64,000 nt of DNA, taken from assembly GCA_963713545.1 (NCBI GenBank), contig CAVQME010000010.1, forward strand, positions 496,001 to 560,000, written 5' to 3'. Made by a program: the position numbers and the translations under genes. How positions within the stretch are numbered: the stretch's first letter is position 1; each line of letters opens with the position of its first letter. Under the pieces are notes generated by a model. That model saw nothing but the letters and a program-made list of their open reading frames with translations. It made no database searches and was not told the DNA's origin. The DNA comes from CAVPLM01 sp963713545. Lineage in GTDB: Bacteria; Actinomycetota; Thermoleophilia; RBG-16-64-13. Of this stretch, positions 1 to 8,478 are shown one piece after another.

Positions 1-507
1 CCACCCCTCCCAGCTGTCAGGGTTGTGTAACACCTCTGAGAAGCCGATTGTATTGAAGAACCGGAAGTAAGGGCCAAATCGGTAGCCAACGATGCCCCAG
101 TTATGATGATCCTGGTCCAAGGCGCCGATCGCTGCCGGACCATACTCGGCCCTGATTCTCTTCATCTCTCCAGCGACTATTTCTATAGCCTCGTCCCAAC
201 CAATCCGCTCATACCCAGATTTTCCCCTGTTCTCGGGATGACGCTCCCCATTCGGGTCAAAGTCAACCCTCTTCGCGGGGTAAAGAATCCTGTCCTCCGT
301 GTAGGTCTTCATTCTCTCCGTATATATGCAAGGAGAGATATTCACCTTCTCCAGCGGCGAGTACTTCTTCCCCCCCGCTTCGATCGTCCACGGCTTCAGA
401 TCGCCCTGCTCAAGCACCAGCGGGCGAATCCGCGTGATTTTGCCGTCCCGCACGTATACCGAAATTGGCCCGCTATTCGTACAGCTGGTAAACACCTGTT
501 CGCGCAT
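1..507 (-). CDS. Molybdopterin oxidoreductase catalytic subunit, transhydroxylase-like (partial, N-terminal 169 aa; cut by window edge)
   Basis: The minus-strand frame is open from an ATG at 507 to the window edge. It encodes about 169 residues starting MREQVFTSC and ending in the family motif NPDSWEGW. It matches the N-termini of the three other alpha subunits in this window (DPNGERHPE, GWDEA, DHHNWG). In the Pelobacter acidigallici transhydroxylase structure the Ser of the Asp-Ser-Trp motif ligates molybdenum and a His of the HHNW-like motif lies in the active site; both are visible here. There is no N-terminal Cys motif for a [4Fe-4S] cluster. The gene follows a beta subunit (591-1424), so the order is beta then alpha, the reverse of the neighbouring pairs. 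Base composition is lower in GC than in the paralogues. The substrate cannot be read from sequence; the C-terminal 80% lies outside the window. Confidence 0.85.
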   Translation of the reverse strand, partial: MREQVFTSCTNSGPISVYVRDGKITRIRPLVLEQGDLKPWTIEAGGKKYSPLEKVNISPCIYTERMKTYTEDRILYPAKRVDFDPNGERHPENRGKSGYERIGWDEAIEIVAGEMKRIRAEYGPAAIGALDQDHHNWGIVGYRFGPYFRFFNTIGFSEVLHNPDSWEGW

Positions 508-590
508 TCGTGCTCACTCTTTCTCGTTCGAAAAGTGACCATCTACGCTTTACCGCAGCATAACGCGGCTTAGCGTCCCCCGCCGGCCCC

Positions 591-1424
591 TTAGTCCCTA
601 CCGAGCACTAGATCGCCCAAATATACATCAGTGCGCGTATAAGCTTCCATTTCAAACCTCCGATAATCTGATGCTTCCACACTAACCACATACCTTCTGT
701 TGTCAGCTAACCCATCAACTGTAAAATCTCCAAAGCAGTTAGTCATCGTTACCACTGAGGTACTTTCATCAGAGATGGTAACCTTTACGTCTTTGGCGCA
801 CTTTCCAGTGTCTTCAAAGAGTACACTCCCCGCAATGAATTTCTTTGGCAGCCCGATGTAGGTCACCCTTTCCCCGAGCCCGTACTCAGGATGCAACGGT
901 CCGGCGGCTCCGCTGGCTAGCCTTGTCGATACCTCGCTGTTCGGGTCATCCAGGTCACCGAACGCGATGGCCCGGGTAGGACAGGCTTCCGCACATCGCG
1001 GCTCCTTCCAGCCCTCGTCCAGCAGATGAGCGCAAAAAGTACACTTTTGCGGCAACAGCTGCTCTTCATTCCATTCAATTACCCGATAGGGGCATGTGGC
1101 CACAATTTGTTTTTGGCCTCTAGCCTTGTCGGGATCTATTATCACTACCCCGTCTTGCCGCCTGTACACCGCTCCGTCCGGGCACTTTTGTACACAGGAC
1201 GCGCTTTCGCAGTGCATACAAAGTACAGATGTGTAGGCTACTGCGACTTTTGGATACTTACCTCTTTCTCTCTCGACTATTCGCAGCCAATGCATGCCTG
1301 CCATAGGCTGGGAGGCGGAATAGTTTGGGTAATCATTCCCGCAAAACTCGTCACGACATGCTAGGAAACAGCTATAGCACCCGTTGCATAGTGTTTCATC
1401 TATGACCATGCCATATTTAGCCAT
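591..1424 (-). CDS. Fe-S subunit of transhydroxylase-like molybdoenzyme (DmsB/BthL type)
   Basis: 277 aa. The ferredoxin-type part (about 1-170) shows CxxCxxCxxxC near residues 13-23, CxxCxxxxCxxxCP near 69-81, a motif reduced to a lone CP near 110, and CxxC...CxxxCP near 128-150. This predicts three rather than four [4Fe-4S] clusters, as in the transhydroxylase beta subunit. Residues about 205-275 form a Cna_B/carboxypeptidase-regulatory-like beta domain (FGDFTVDGL), also typical of that family. It should pass electrons to, or structurally support, the alpha subunit encoded just downstream (1-507). No signal peptide is seen, so it is probably cytoplasmic. AT-richer wobble positions than the next beta gene suggest a separate origin. 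Family assignment is firm; substrate is not. Confidence 0.88.
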   Translation of the reverse strand: MAKYGMVIDETLCNGCYSCFLACRDEFCGNDYPNYSASQPMAGMHWLRIVERERGKYPKVAVAYTSVLCMHCESASCVQKCPDGAVYRRQDGVVIIDPDKARGQKQIVATCPYRVIEWNEEQLLPQKCTFCAHLLDEGWKEPRCAEACPTRAIAFGDLDDPNSEVSTRLASGAAGPLHPEYGLGERVTYIGLPKKFIAGSVLFEDTGKCAKDVKVTISDESTSVVTMTNCFGDFTVDGLADNRRYVVSVEASDYRRFEMEAYTRTDVYLGDLVLGRD

Positions 1425-1441
1425 ACTGTTGACAGTCTCCT
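1425..1441 (-). promoter_or_regulatory. Shine-Dalgarno plus short inverted repeat before beta subunit
   Basis: An AGGAG (1437-1441) lies 12 nt from the ATG at 1424. The gap is exactly a 12-nt inverted repeat, ACTGT-CA-ACAGT (1425-1436). A small hairpin here would shorten the effective spacing or act as an operator. The rest of the 196-nt gap back to 1620 shows a CAACG/CGTTG stem near 1465-1490 and no clear promoter. Confidence 0.35.
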
Positions 1442-1620
1442 ATCGAATTGAGCTGTATTGTCAAACTGCAACGCTTTCGCGTCGTTGCGGCAGTGACTTT
1501 CTCAGGACGGCAGCTACCAGAATTGCAGTTGTGATGCTCCTTCCAACATAGATATGGCCGTCAGTCGTAGTGTGGGGGAAAGTGCATTCTTCAAGCCATC
1601 AGGTAGGGATGATCAATGAG

Positions 1621-2454
1621 CTAAGGTGTATTCAGCACGATTTCGCCAAGATAGATGTCCTTCAAGGTCTTGGTCTCGCGGCTGGCCTCTTGGTAGCCGG
1701 GGACCGCGACCTTGACCGTGTAGGCGGCGTGGTCGGCTAGACCGTCGAACTGGAAGTCACCGAAGCCGTTGGTCTTGGTGGTCTGGGTGGTACCGTTGCT
1801 GCTCAGGACCACTACCACGTCCTTGGCCACCTCATCGATGTCTCCATAGATCACCGTGCCGGCCACGAACTTCTTGGGCAGATGCCGGTACGTGACCTTC
1901 TCTCCCATGGCGTATTCGGGCAGCAGAACTTCGGTGGCTCCGACGGCCACCAGTCTGGCGACTGCACTGGCAGGATCGTCCAGATCGCCGAAGACGAGCG
2001 CCCCCGAGGGGCAGGACTCCACGCAGCGGGGCTCCGGCTCGCCCCCATCCAGAAGATGGGCGCAGAAGGTGCACTTCTGGGCCACCTCGAGCTCTTCGTT
2101 CCACTCGATCTTGCGATAGGGGCAAAGCTTGACCAGTTCCTTATTGCCCTTGGCCTTCTCCGGATCGATGAGGACGATGCCGTCCGGGCGCCGGTAGATG
2201 GCCTCGGTCTGGTCCAGCTTGACGCAGGCGGCTTCGGCGCAGTGACTGCAGGTCACGGGGACGTGGTCCACCTTGACGTGCGGATACTGACCGCGCTCGA
2301 TCTCGTTGACCTTGAGCCAGTTGCCGCCGCTCATGGGCTGGGCGGCGGAGTATCCCGGATAGTCGTTGCCGGCATATTCGTCCCGGCAGGTGAGGAAGCA
2401 GTTGTAGCAACCCACACACTTGTTGACGTCGATCACCATTCCATATCTGGTCAC
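1621..2454 (-). CDS. Fe-S subunit of transhydroxylase-like molybdoenzyme
   Basis: 277 aa, paralogue of 591-1424. The first motif is CxxCxxCxxxC (residues 13-23). The second is CSHCAEAAC with the usual fourth Cys-Pro replaced (KLDQTEAI). The third keeps only a CPY, and the last reads CTFCAH...CVESCP. The loss pattern resembles Pelobacter BthL, where three clusters are bound. A C-terminal Cna_B-like domain (about 205-275) contains FGDFQFDGL. The GTG start lies 4 nt after the stop of the alpha subunit (2459-4993), and GGGAGG overlaps that stop, so the two are translationally coupled. They should form an alpha-beta heterodimer. Confidence 0.9.
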   Translation of the reverse strand: MTRYGMVIDVNKCVGCYNCFLTCRDEYAGNDYPGYSAAQPMSGGNWLKVNEIERGQYPHVKVDHVPVTCSHCAEAACVKLDQTEAIYRRPDGIVLIDPEKAKGNKELVKLCPYRKIEWNEELEVAQKCTFCAHLLDGGEPEPRCVESCPSGALVFGDLDDPASAVARLVAVGATEVLLPEYAMGEKVTYRHLPKKFVAGTVIYGDIDEVAKDVVVVLSSNGTTQTTKTNGFGDFQFDGLADHAAYTVKVAVPGYQEASRETKTLKDIYLGEIVLNTP

Positions 2455-2458
2455 TTTG

Positions 2459-4993
2459 TTATGCCTCCCACTTGCAGACTTCTACGAGATAGGACATGTT
2501 GGCTTCGCCGTATGCGTTCTTGCTGGTCATGCGGGAATGCGACAGCAGGTTCACGCACCCACCTCTGTCGATGCTCCCGGCTACGCCCGGCTCCAGCGGA
2601 TCGTATTTGGCGGCGGCCTGGTAGGAATGGACCAGTCCCGGACGGCAGCGTTCGGTCACCAAAGCCGCCCCGAGCACCCCGCCGCGGTCGTTGTACACCT
2701 TGACTAGGTCGCCGTCTTTGATGCCCCGCGCTTCCGCGTCGGCCGGGTTCATGCGGACGGGCCAGTAGGCGTAGCCGTCTTTGACAATGCGGTGCTGACG
2801 GATGTCGTTCAGCCACAGGACCTTGTTGTCTTGGTGGGTGTGGTAGGAGAACTTGGCATGCGGCGTCATCAGCTGCAGCGGGTACTTCTCCACCACGCCC
2901 GTGGTCTCGTGGCCTTCATAGAGCGGGATGTAGCGCGGCATGATCGGTCGTTCCTCGTCGTCCGGGAAGTACTCCTGGAGGATCGTGCGCTTGAACTCGA
3001 TCTTGCCGCTGGGAGTGGCCATCTGGGTAGCCTTGTCGGTCCCCTGAAGCGGGTTGAAGCGGTCGGGGGTGTCCACCGGCCTGCCCTCGTAGTACCACTT
3101 GTTGGAAACGGTGGGCTTGTAGTCTTTGGGCAGCGAGGGCACGACGAAGTAGCCCTTCTTCTTGAACTCCTCGTAGGTGGTGTGCTTGGGCAGATCGGTG
3201 TAGTCGAAGACCTTCCTGATCCAGTCTTCCTCCGAGTTGCCCTCGCTGTACTCCTCCAGGAAGCCCAGCCTCTCGGCCAGTTCGCAGTAGATCTGGTAGT
3301 CGGGCTTGGATTCCCACAACGGGTCGATGCACTTCTGCTGGTACATCAAGATGCGGTGGTTGCAGTTGACGTTGCCGTTGCCGTAACCACCGGGCTGGGC
3401 CCACTCGGAAATATCCGCGTGCTCGAAGTTAGTCGAGGCGGGAAGGATGACGTCGCCAAAGGTGGTCTCGCTCTGCCAGTGGCAGTCTTGCATGACCACG
3501 AACTCCAGCTTGGGGCTCTGGTACATGCGCACCCATTTGTTGGTATCGGTCATGGTGGAGATAAATGAGCCACCGTGACGGTGGATCATCCTGATTTCGG
3601 CGCCACCCGGGCCGGGCTCGGGATACTGCATGGGCTTGAATTGCTGGGTGGGATACTGCACGCAGAAGCCTTCGCCCAGCCACTCGATATGGCCGTCGAG
3701 GATGGCTTCGGGCAGGAGCAGACGGTACACCCGCTGGGTGACCTGGTTGCGGTCAGGGAAGGTGGGTTGATCGGCCACCAGCCCGAAGATGTCCCAGCCC
3801 ATATCGGAGTAGCCGGCACTCTTGAAGCTCATGTCCAAGGGGGCACCGTGAGCGGTACCGCCCCAGATGTTGACGCCCTCCTTACCGATGCCCATCATGG
3901 CCGCCAGGTGGATCATGAGGCTGGCCCATTCGGTGGCATAAGAATTGCGGCAGGCGCCGGCGGTGCCGTACATCGAGCCGCAGCCGAGCATGGTCTTCTT
4001 AGAAGCCCACTGCTGGGCCACGGCCTTGATGGTGTGGGCGGGAATGTCGCAGATGGGAGCCGCCCATTCCGGGGATTTCGGCACACCGTCGGTCTCGCCC
4101 AGGATGTAGGCCTTCCACTCATCGAAGTAGATGGTGCGGTTCTCGATGAACCAGTGGTCGTAGGTATCGTCCACGATCCACTGATAGGCGATGGCCTGGG
4201 CCAGGGCCGCGTCGGTGCCGGGCCGGGGGGCCAGCCATTTGTCGGCCATATGCGCGGCGGTGGCGTTGCAGTAGGGGTCGATGAAGATGCCACCGATGCC
4301 CAGCTCCCGCAGCCACTCCCGCCAGATGACGGTCTCTTGGCCACCGTAGCCGCCGGCCGAGGTGTTGGGGTCGACCGACCAGTAGACCACCTGCTCGGTG
4401 TTCTTCATGGCCTCGGCCAGCATGTCGAAGTTGTCACAGTGGCCGAAGCGCCAGTACCAGCCCCAGGTGTGCATGCTGCCCCAGTGCCAGCCTTCCCAGC
4501 TGTCCGGGTTGTCCAGGAGCTGGGTGTAGCCCAGGATGTTGTAGAAGCGGGGCATGGGGCCCATCTTGTAGTAGAGCAGACCCCAATTGTGATGGGATGA
4601 CACAAAAGCCGTTATGGCGGCCGGCCCGTAGGCCTCGCGGACGCGCTTGATCTCGCTCGTGACGATGTCGAGAGCCTCGTCCCAGCCTATGCGCACGTAC
4701 TCGTCCTTGCCCCGCAGCTCGGGGTGCCGCTCGCCATTGGGGTCGAAGTTCTTGCGCTTCATGGGGTACTTGATGCGGTTCTCGGCGTAGATGCGCGCGC
4801 GCTCGCCCACGATGTAGGGGTTCATGGTGGTCTTGCGCGGATCGGAGAACTTCTTACCCCTGGCCTCGATGGTCCAATGACCGCCGTCCTCTTCGGTCAG
4901 GCGCAGTGGACGCATGCGGGTGATGACACCGTCCTTGACGGTGACCTTAGCCATGCCCCCGATCGCACAGTTTATGAATTCTTGCTCTGCCAT
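2459..4993 (-). CDS. Molybdopterin catalytic subunit, pyrogallol-phloroglucinol transhydroxylase-like
   Basis: 844 aa, close to the about 875 aa of the Pelobacter transhydroxylase alpha subunit. The DMSO-reductase-family fold binds bis-MGD. Visible signatures are SSHHNWG (His135), DNPDSWEGW (Asp164, Ser165, Trp166), DPYCNAT and ETTFGDVILPASTNFE in the middle, and a C-terminal molydopterin-dinucleotide-binding beta barrel (NPADAEARGIKDGDLV). Ser165 is the expected Mo ligand. No N-terminal Fe-S Cys cluster and no Tat signal are present, so it is predicted soluble and cytoplasmic. The reaction is predicted to be redox-neutral hydroxyl transfer or related hydration/reduction on a polyhydroxylated ring. 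It is coupled to the beta subunit at 1621-2454. Other members of this clade could act on different substrates, so the exact reaction is inferred. Confidence 0.9.
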   Translation of the reverse strand: MAEQEFINCAIGGMAKVTVKDGVITRMRPLRLTEEDGGHWTIEARGKKFSDPRKTTMNPYIVGERARIYAENRIKYPMKRKNFDPNGERHPELRGKDEYVRIGWDEALDIVTSEIKRVREAYGPAAITAFVSSHHNWGLLYYKMGPMPRFYNILGYTQLLDNPDSWEGWHWGSMHTWGWYWRFGHCDNFDMLAEAMKNTEQVVYWSVDPNTSAGGYGGQETVIWREWLRELGIGGIFIDPYCNATAAHMADKWLAPRPGTDAALAQAIAYQWIVDDTYDHWFIENRTIYFDEWKAYILGETDGVPKSPEWAAPICDIPAHTIKAVAQQWASKKTMLGCGSMYGTAGACRNSYATEWASLMIHLAAMMGIGKEGVNIWGGTAHGAPLDMSFKSAGYSDMGWDIFGLVADQPTFPDRNQVTQRVYRLLLPEAILDGHIEWLGEGFCVQYPTQQFKPMQYPEPGPGGAEIRMIHRHGGSFISTMTDTNKWVRMYQSPKLEFVVMQDCHWQSETTFGDVILPASTNFEHADISEWAQPGGYGNGNVNCNHRILMYQQKCIDPLWESKPDYQIYCELAERLGFLEEYSEGNSEEDWIRKVFDYTDLPKHTTYEEFKKKGYFVVPSLPKDYKPTVSNKWYYEGRPVDTPDRFNPLQGTDKATQMATPSGKIEFKRTILQEYFPDDEERPIMPRYIPLYEGHETTGVVEKYPLQLMTPHAKFSYHTHQDNKVLWLNDIRQHRIVKDGYAYWPVRMNPADAEARGIKDGDLVKVYNDRGGVLGAALVTERCRPGLVHSYQAAAKYDPLEPGVAGSIDRGGCVNLLSHSRMTSKNAYGEANMSYLVEVCKWEA

Positions 4994-5033
4994 ATAACTC
5001 TCCTCCCTCCTTGCCGCCTTTCGCAGCTTCTTT

Positions 5034-5867
5034 TCAACGAACCTCAGCTTGATGCAGCTCGATATCTCCTACGTTGACGTCCTTCGTACCGTCGATGGAA
5101 TCGATAGTCGCGGCGGCATAGCCGCTCTTTTCGATCTTGAGCGAGTACTGTCCCGGTTCCTGTCTTTCGAACCAGAAGTCGCCGAAGAAGTCGGTCTGCA
5201 AGGTGGCCGTCTTCTTGCTGACGAGATTGGTAAGGGTGACGGAGGCACCTTCGAGGACTTCATCTGCATCCGGGTCCCACACCGCGCCCGCGATGAAGTA
5301 CTTGTTGGGCAGGTTGAGGTAGTAGACCCGCGGCTTGGCAGCGGCCTCCGGGCGTAGCATCTCAGCTTTGGCTATCAGCGCCTGCAACTCCGGCTCCGAG
5401 TCCTCACCGATCCTCAGGGCCCCGGTGGGGCAGGCGTCGACACAGCGTGGCTCTTTCCAGCCCTGATCCAGAAGGTGCGCACACATGGTGCACTTCTGCG
5501 AGATGTTCAAGTGCGTGTTGAAGTAAATGACCTTGTAAGGGCAGGCATCTATACAACTACGATTGCCGGTACATTTTTCCGGGTCGATAATGACTATCCC
5601 ATCAGATCTCTTATAGATAGCTTTTGATTTACATGCCGGGATGCAAGGGGCTTCATCACAGTGCTGGCAGATGTCATGCATGTACCGTACTCTGACTTTC
5701 GGCACGGTCCCCTGCACGATGTCTGTCACTTTCATCCAAAAGTGACCAGTATCCGGTTGAGGCTTCGCGATCGGAGTCCAATCGTTACCGACGTGCTCGT
5801 CCTTACACGCCACCTGGCAGTTGTAGCAGCCGTTGCACTTATCGATGTCGATTATCAAAACTTTCAT
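5034..5867 (-). CDS. Fe-S subunit of transhydroxylase-like molybdoenzyme, four-cluster-like variant
   Basis: 277 aa. The Cys motifs are CNGCYNCQVAC (13-23), CQHCDEAPCIPAC (about 69-81), CTGNRSCIDACP (about 99-110) and CTMCAH...CVDACP (about 128-150). The third motif is nearly complete, unlike in the two other beta subunits, but Asn stands where the second Cys should be, so the third site may hold a [3Fe-4S] or an Asn-ligated cluster. The C-terminal Cna_B-like domain (FFGDFWFERQ) is kept. It lies 36 nt downstream of the frameshifted alpha subunit (5904-8442) and 40 nt upstream of alpha 2459-4993. The 5' half is visibly AT-richer than the 3' half, hinting at a mosaic gene. Confidence 0.9.
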   Translation of the reverse strand: MKVLIIDIDKCNGCYNCQVACKDEHVGNDWTPIAKPQPDTGHFWMKVTDIVQGTVPKVRVRYMHDICQHCDEAPCIPACKSKAIYKRSDGIVIIDPEKCTGNRSCIDACPYKVIYFNTHLNISQKCTMCAHLLDQGWKEPRCVDACPTGALRIGEDSEPELQALIAKAEMLRPEAAAKPRVYYLNLPNKYFIAGAVWDPDADEVLEGASVTLTNLVSKKTATLQTDFFGDFWFERQEPGQYSLKIEKSGYAAATIDSIDGTKDVNVGDIELHQAEVR

Positions 5868-5903
5868 AATGCCTGACCTTTGCTCGAAAACTGCACCAGT
5901 TGT

Positions 5904-8442
5904 CTACGCTTCCCACTTCGCTACATCGACCAGGCATGAGTTGTTGGCCTCGCCGGGAGCGTTCTTCGACACCAGCCTCGAGGGGGTGAGCAGGTTGACG
6001 CACCCACCCTTGTCAGGACTACCGGCTTTGCCCGGCTCCAGCGGGTCGTACTTGGCGGCGGCTTCGTAGGAATGCACCGTGCCCGGCCGCACCCGCTCGG
6101 TCACGTGCGCTATGCAGAGCACCGTGGCCCGGTCGTTGTAGAGCTTGACGATGTCGCCTTCCTTGATGCCGCGAGGCTCCGCATCCGACGGGTGGACGCG
6201 CACCGGCCACCAGGCGTAGCCGTCCTTCTTCACACGGTGAGTGGGGATGTCGTCCAACCAGAAGCTCTTGTTGTCGTTGTGGGTGTGATACGAGAACCTG
6301 GGATGCGGACTGATCATCTGCAGCGGATACTTGTCGGTCAGTTCTTTGGTGTTGTAGCCCTCCCAGCTCGGCATATAGCGCGGCATGGGAGGTCTCTCTT
6401 CGTCGTTCGGATCGAACGCCGCGAGGGTCTGCGACACGAACTCGACCTTGCCGGTCGGCGTGGCCAAGAGATGCGCCCGATCGGTGCCGTTGTTGGGGGC
6501 TCGGGTCTCGGAGTACAGGTCGTTGGGCCGGCCCTCGTAGAACCAGCGGAAAGACACGCGGGGCTCCTCGTCCGGCGGCATCGATGGTACGACGAAATAT
6601 CCCTTTTCTTTGAATTCCTCGAAGGTCGTGTATTTGGGAAGATCGGAGTGCTCGAACACCTTTCGGTTCCAGTCTTCCCAGCTATTGCCCTCGGTGTACT
6701 TGTCCTCGAAGCCCAGCCTCTCGGCCAGCAGTCGGTAGATCTCGTAGTCGGCCTTGGCTTCCCACAGGGGCTCGATGCACTGCTGCATGTAGATCATGAT
6801 GCGGTGGTTGTTGTTCATGTCGTTGTAGCCATAGCCACCGGCGCTGGCCCACTCGCAGATGTCGCTCCGCTCGAAGTTGGTGGAAGCCGGCAGGATGATG
6901 TCGCCGAACGTGGTCTCGCTCTGCCAGTGGCAGTCCTGCATCACCACGAACTCGAGGTTCTCGTGCTGGTACATCTGCACCCAGCGATTGGTGTCGGTCA
7001 TGGTGCTGATGAACGACCCGCCATGGCGATGGATCATCTTGATGGGAGCACCGTCTGGCACCGGGCTCGGGGCAGGTGAAGCGATTGAACTGTTGCTGGA
7101 TGGAGTTGCCGCAGAAGCCCTCTCCGATCCAACTCACCGGCGGATCCATCACGATCTCGGGCAGTAGGAGCCGGTAGGTCTTCTGGGTGACCGGGTTCCC
7201 TTCCGGGAAATAGGACTTGTCGGCCACAACACCGAAGGCATCCCAGCCGTTGTCGGAGTATCCGGGGAAGCTGAACCGGTAGTCGATCGGCGCAGCCCCA
7301 CCGGTGCCGCCCCAGAAGTTCACGCCCGGTTTGCCAAAGCCCTGCATGGCCATGAGAAGGACGCACAGCCGGGCCCATTCGGTGGCGTAGGCCTCCCGGC
7401 AGGCGCCGGTGGCTCCGAAGATGCTGCCCACGGCGATCATGGTCTTCTTGGCCGCCCATTCCCGCGCCAGCGAGAGGATGGTGTGAGCCGGGATATCGCA
7501 GATCTCGGCCGCCCACCCCGGAGTCTTGGGAGTGCCGTCAGCCTCCCCGAGGATGTGCTTCTTCCATTCATCGAACCCGTAGGTGCGGTTCTCGATGAAG
7601 AAGTGGTCGTACGTGTCCTCGGTGAGCCACACATAGGCGATGGCCTCCGCCAGCGCCGCGTCGGTGCCGGGCCGCGGGGCGATCCACTTGTCGCCCATGC
7701 TGCCCGCCGTGCAGTTGCAGTAGGGGTCGATGACCACGAACTGGATGCCCAGCTCCTTCATCCAGACACGCCAGATAAGGTTCTCCTGCCCGCTGTACAT
7801 GTAGGAGGTGCTATTGGGGTCGACCGACCAGAAGATGATCTGCTCGGTATGCTTGAGGGCATCCTGGAGAAGCTCGGACTGCTCGCAGTGGCCAAGACGC
7901 CACCAGTATCCCCACGTGTGCGTCGCGCCCCAGTGCCACCCTTCCCAGCTATCGGGGTTGTCGAAGCACTGGCTGTAGCCGAGGATGTTGAAGAAGCGCC
8001 CCAGGGGCCCCAGCTTATAGTGAAGGAAACCCCAGTTGTGATGGGAAGAGGTCATGGCGGTGATGGCCGCCGGACCGTACTGCTCTCGTATCCGGGTCAT
8101 CTCTCCGGCGACGATATCGAGCGCTTCGTCCCAGGAGATTCGCTCATAATCGTCTTTTCCGCGCAGCTCCGGATGCCGTTCCCCGTTGGGGTCGAAATGC
8201 TTCCTTCGCATGGGGTACTTGATCCGGTTCTCGTATACGCGCTGCCGCTCCGGCACCACGTAGGTCTGCAGGGTCGTCTTTCGCGGTGGGGTGAACTTCT
8301 GCCCCTTGGCCTCTATGACCCACGACGGAGCGTCTACTTCATCGTCGAACAGGATGGGGCGCATCCGTTTGATGACGCCGTCCTCGACGTAGACCCGCAT
8401 GGGTCCGCCCACTGTGCATTGAATAAAGACCTGTTCCGGCAT
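5904..8442 (-). pseudogene. Molybdopterin catalytic subunit, transhydroxylase-like, with one-base frameshift
   Basis: Two frames together make one alpha subunit of about 845 aa: 8442 to about 7062 (MPEQVFIQC... to CPEPG) and about 7061 to 5904 (PDGAPIKMIHRHGG... to the C-terminus). Comparison with the paralogue (YPEPGPGGAEIRMIHRHGG) places one extra base at about 7059-7062; removing it restores an unbroken protein. Catalytic motifs SSHHNWG and NPDSWEGW are intact. The ATG at 8442 follows GGGAG by 7 nt and is preferred over the upstream GTG at 8460. The next gene (5034-5867) is its likely Fe-S partner. The break may be genuine inactivation or an assembly error; all other residues look constrained, which favours a recent change or an error. 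Confidence 0.85.
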
Positions 8443-8478
8443 GTAGCTACTCCCGCTCACTCAAAGATGTGCCTACTC

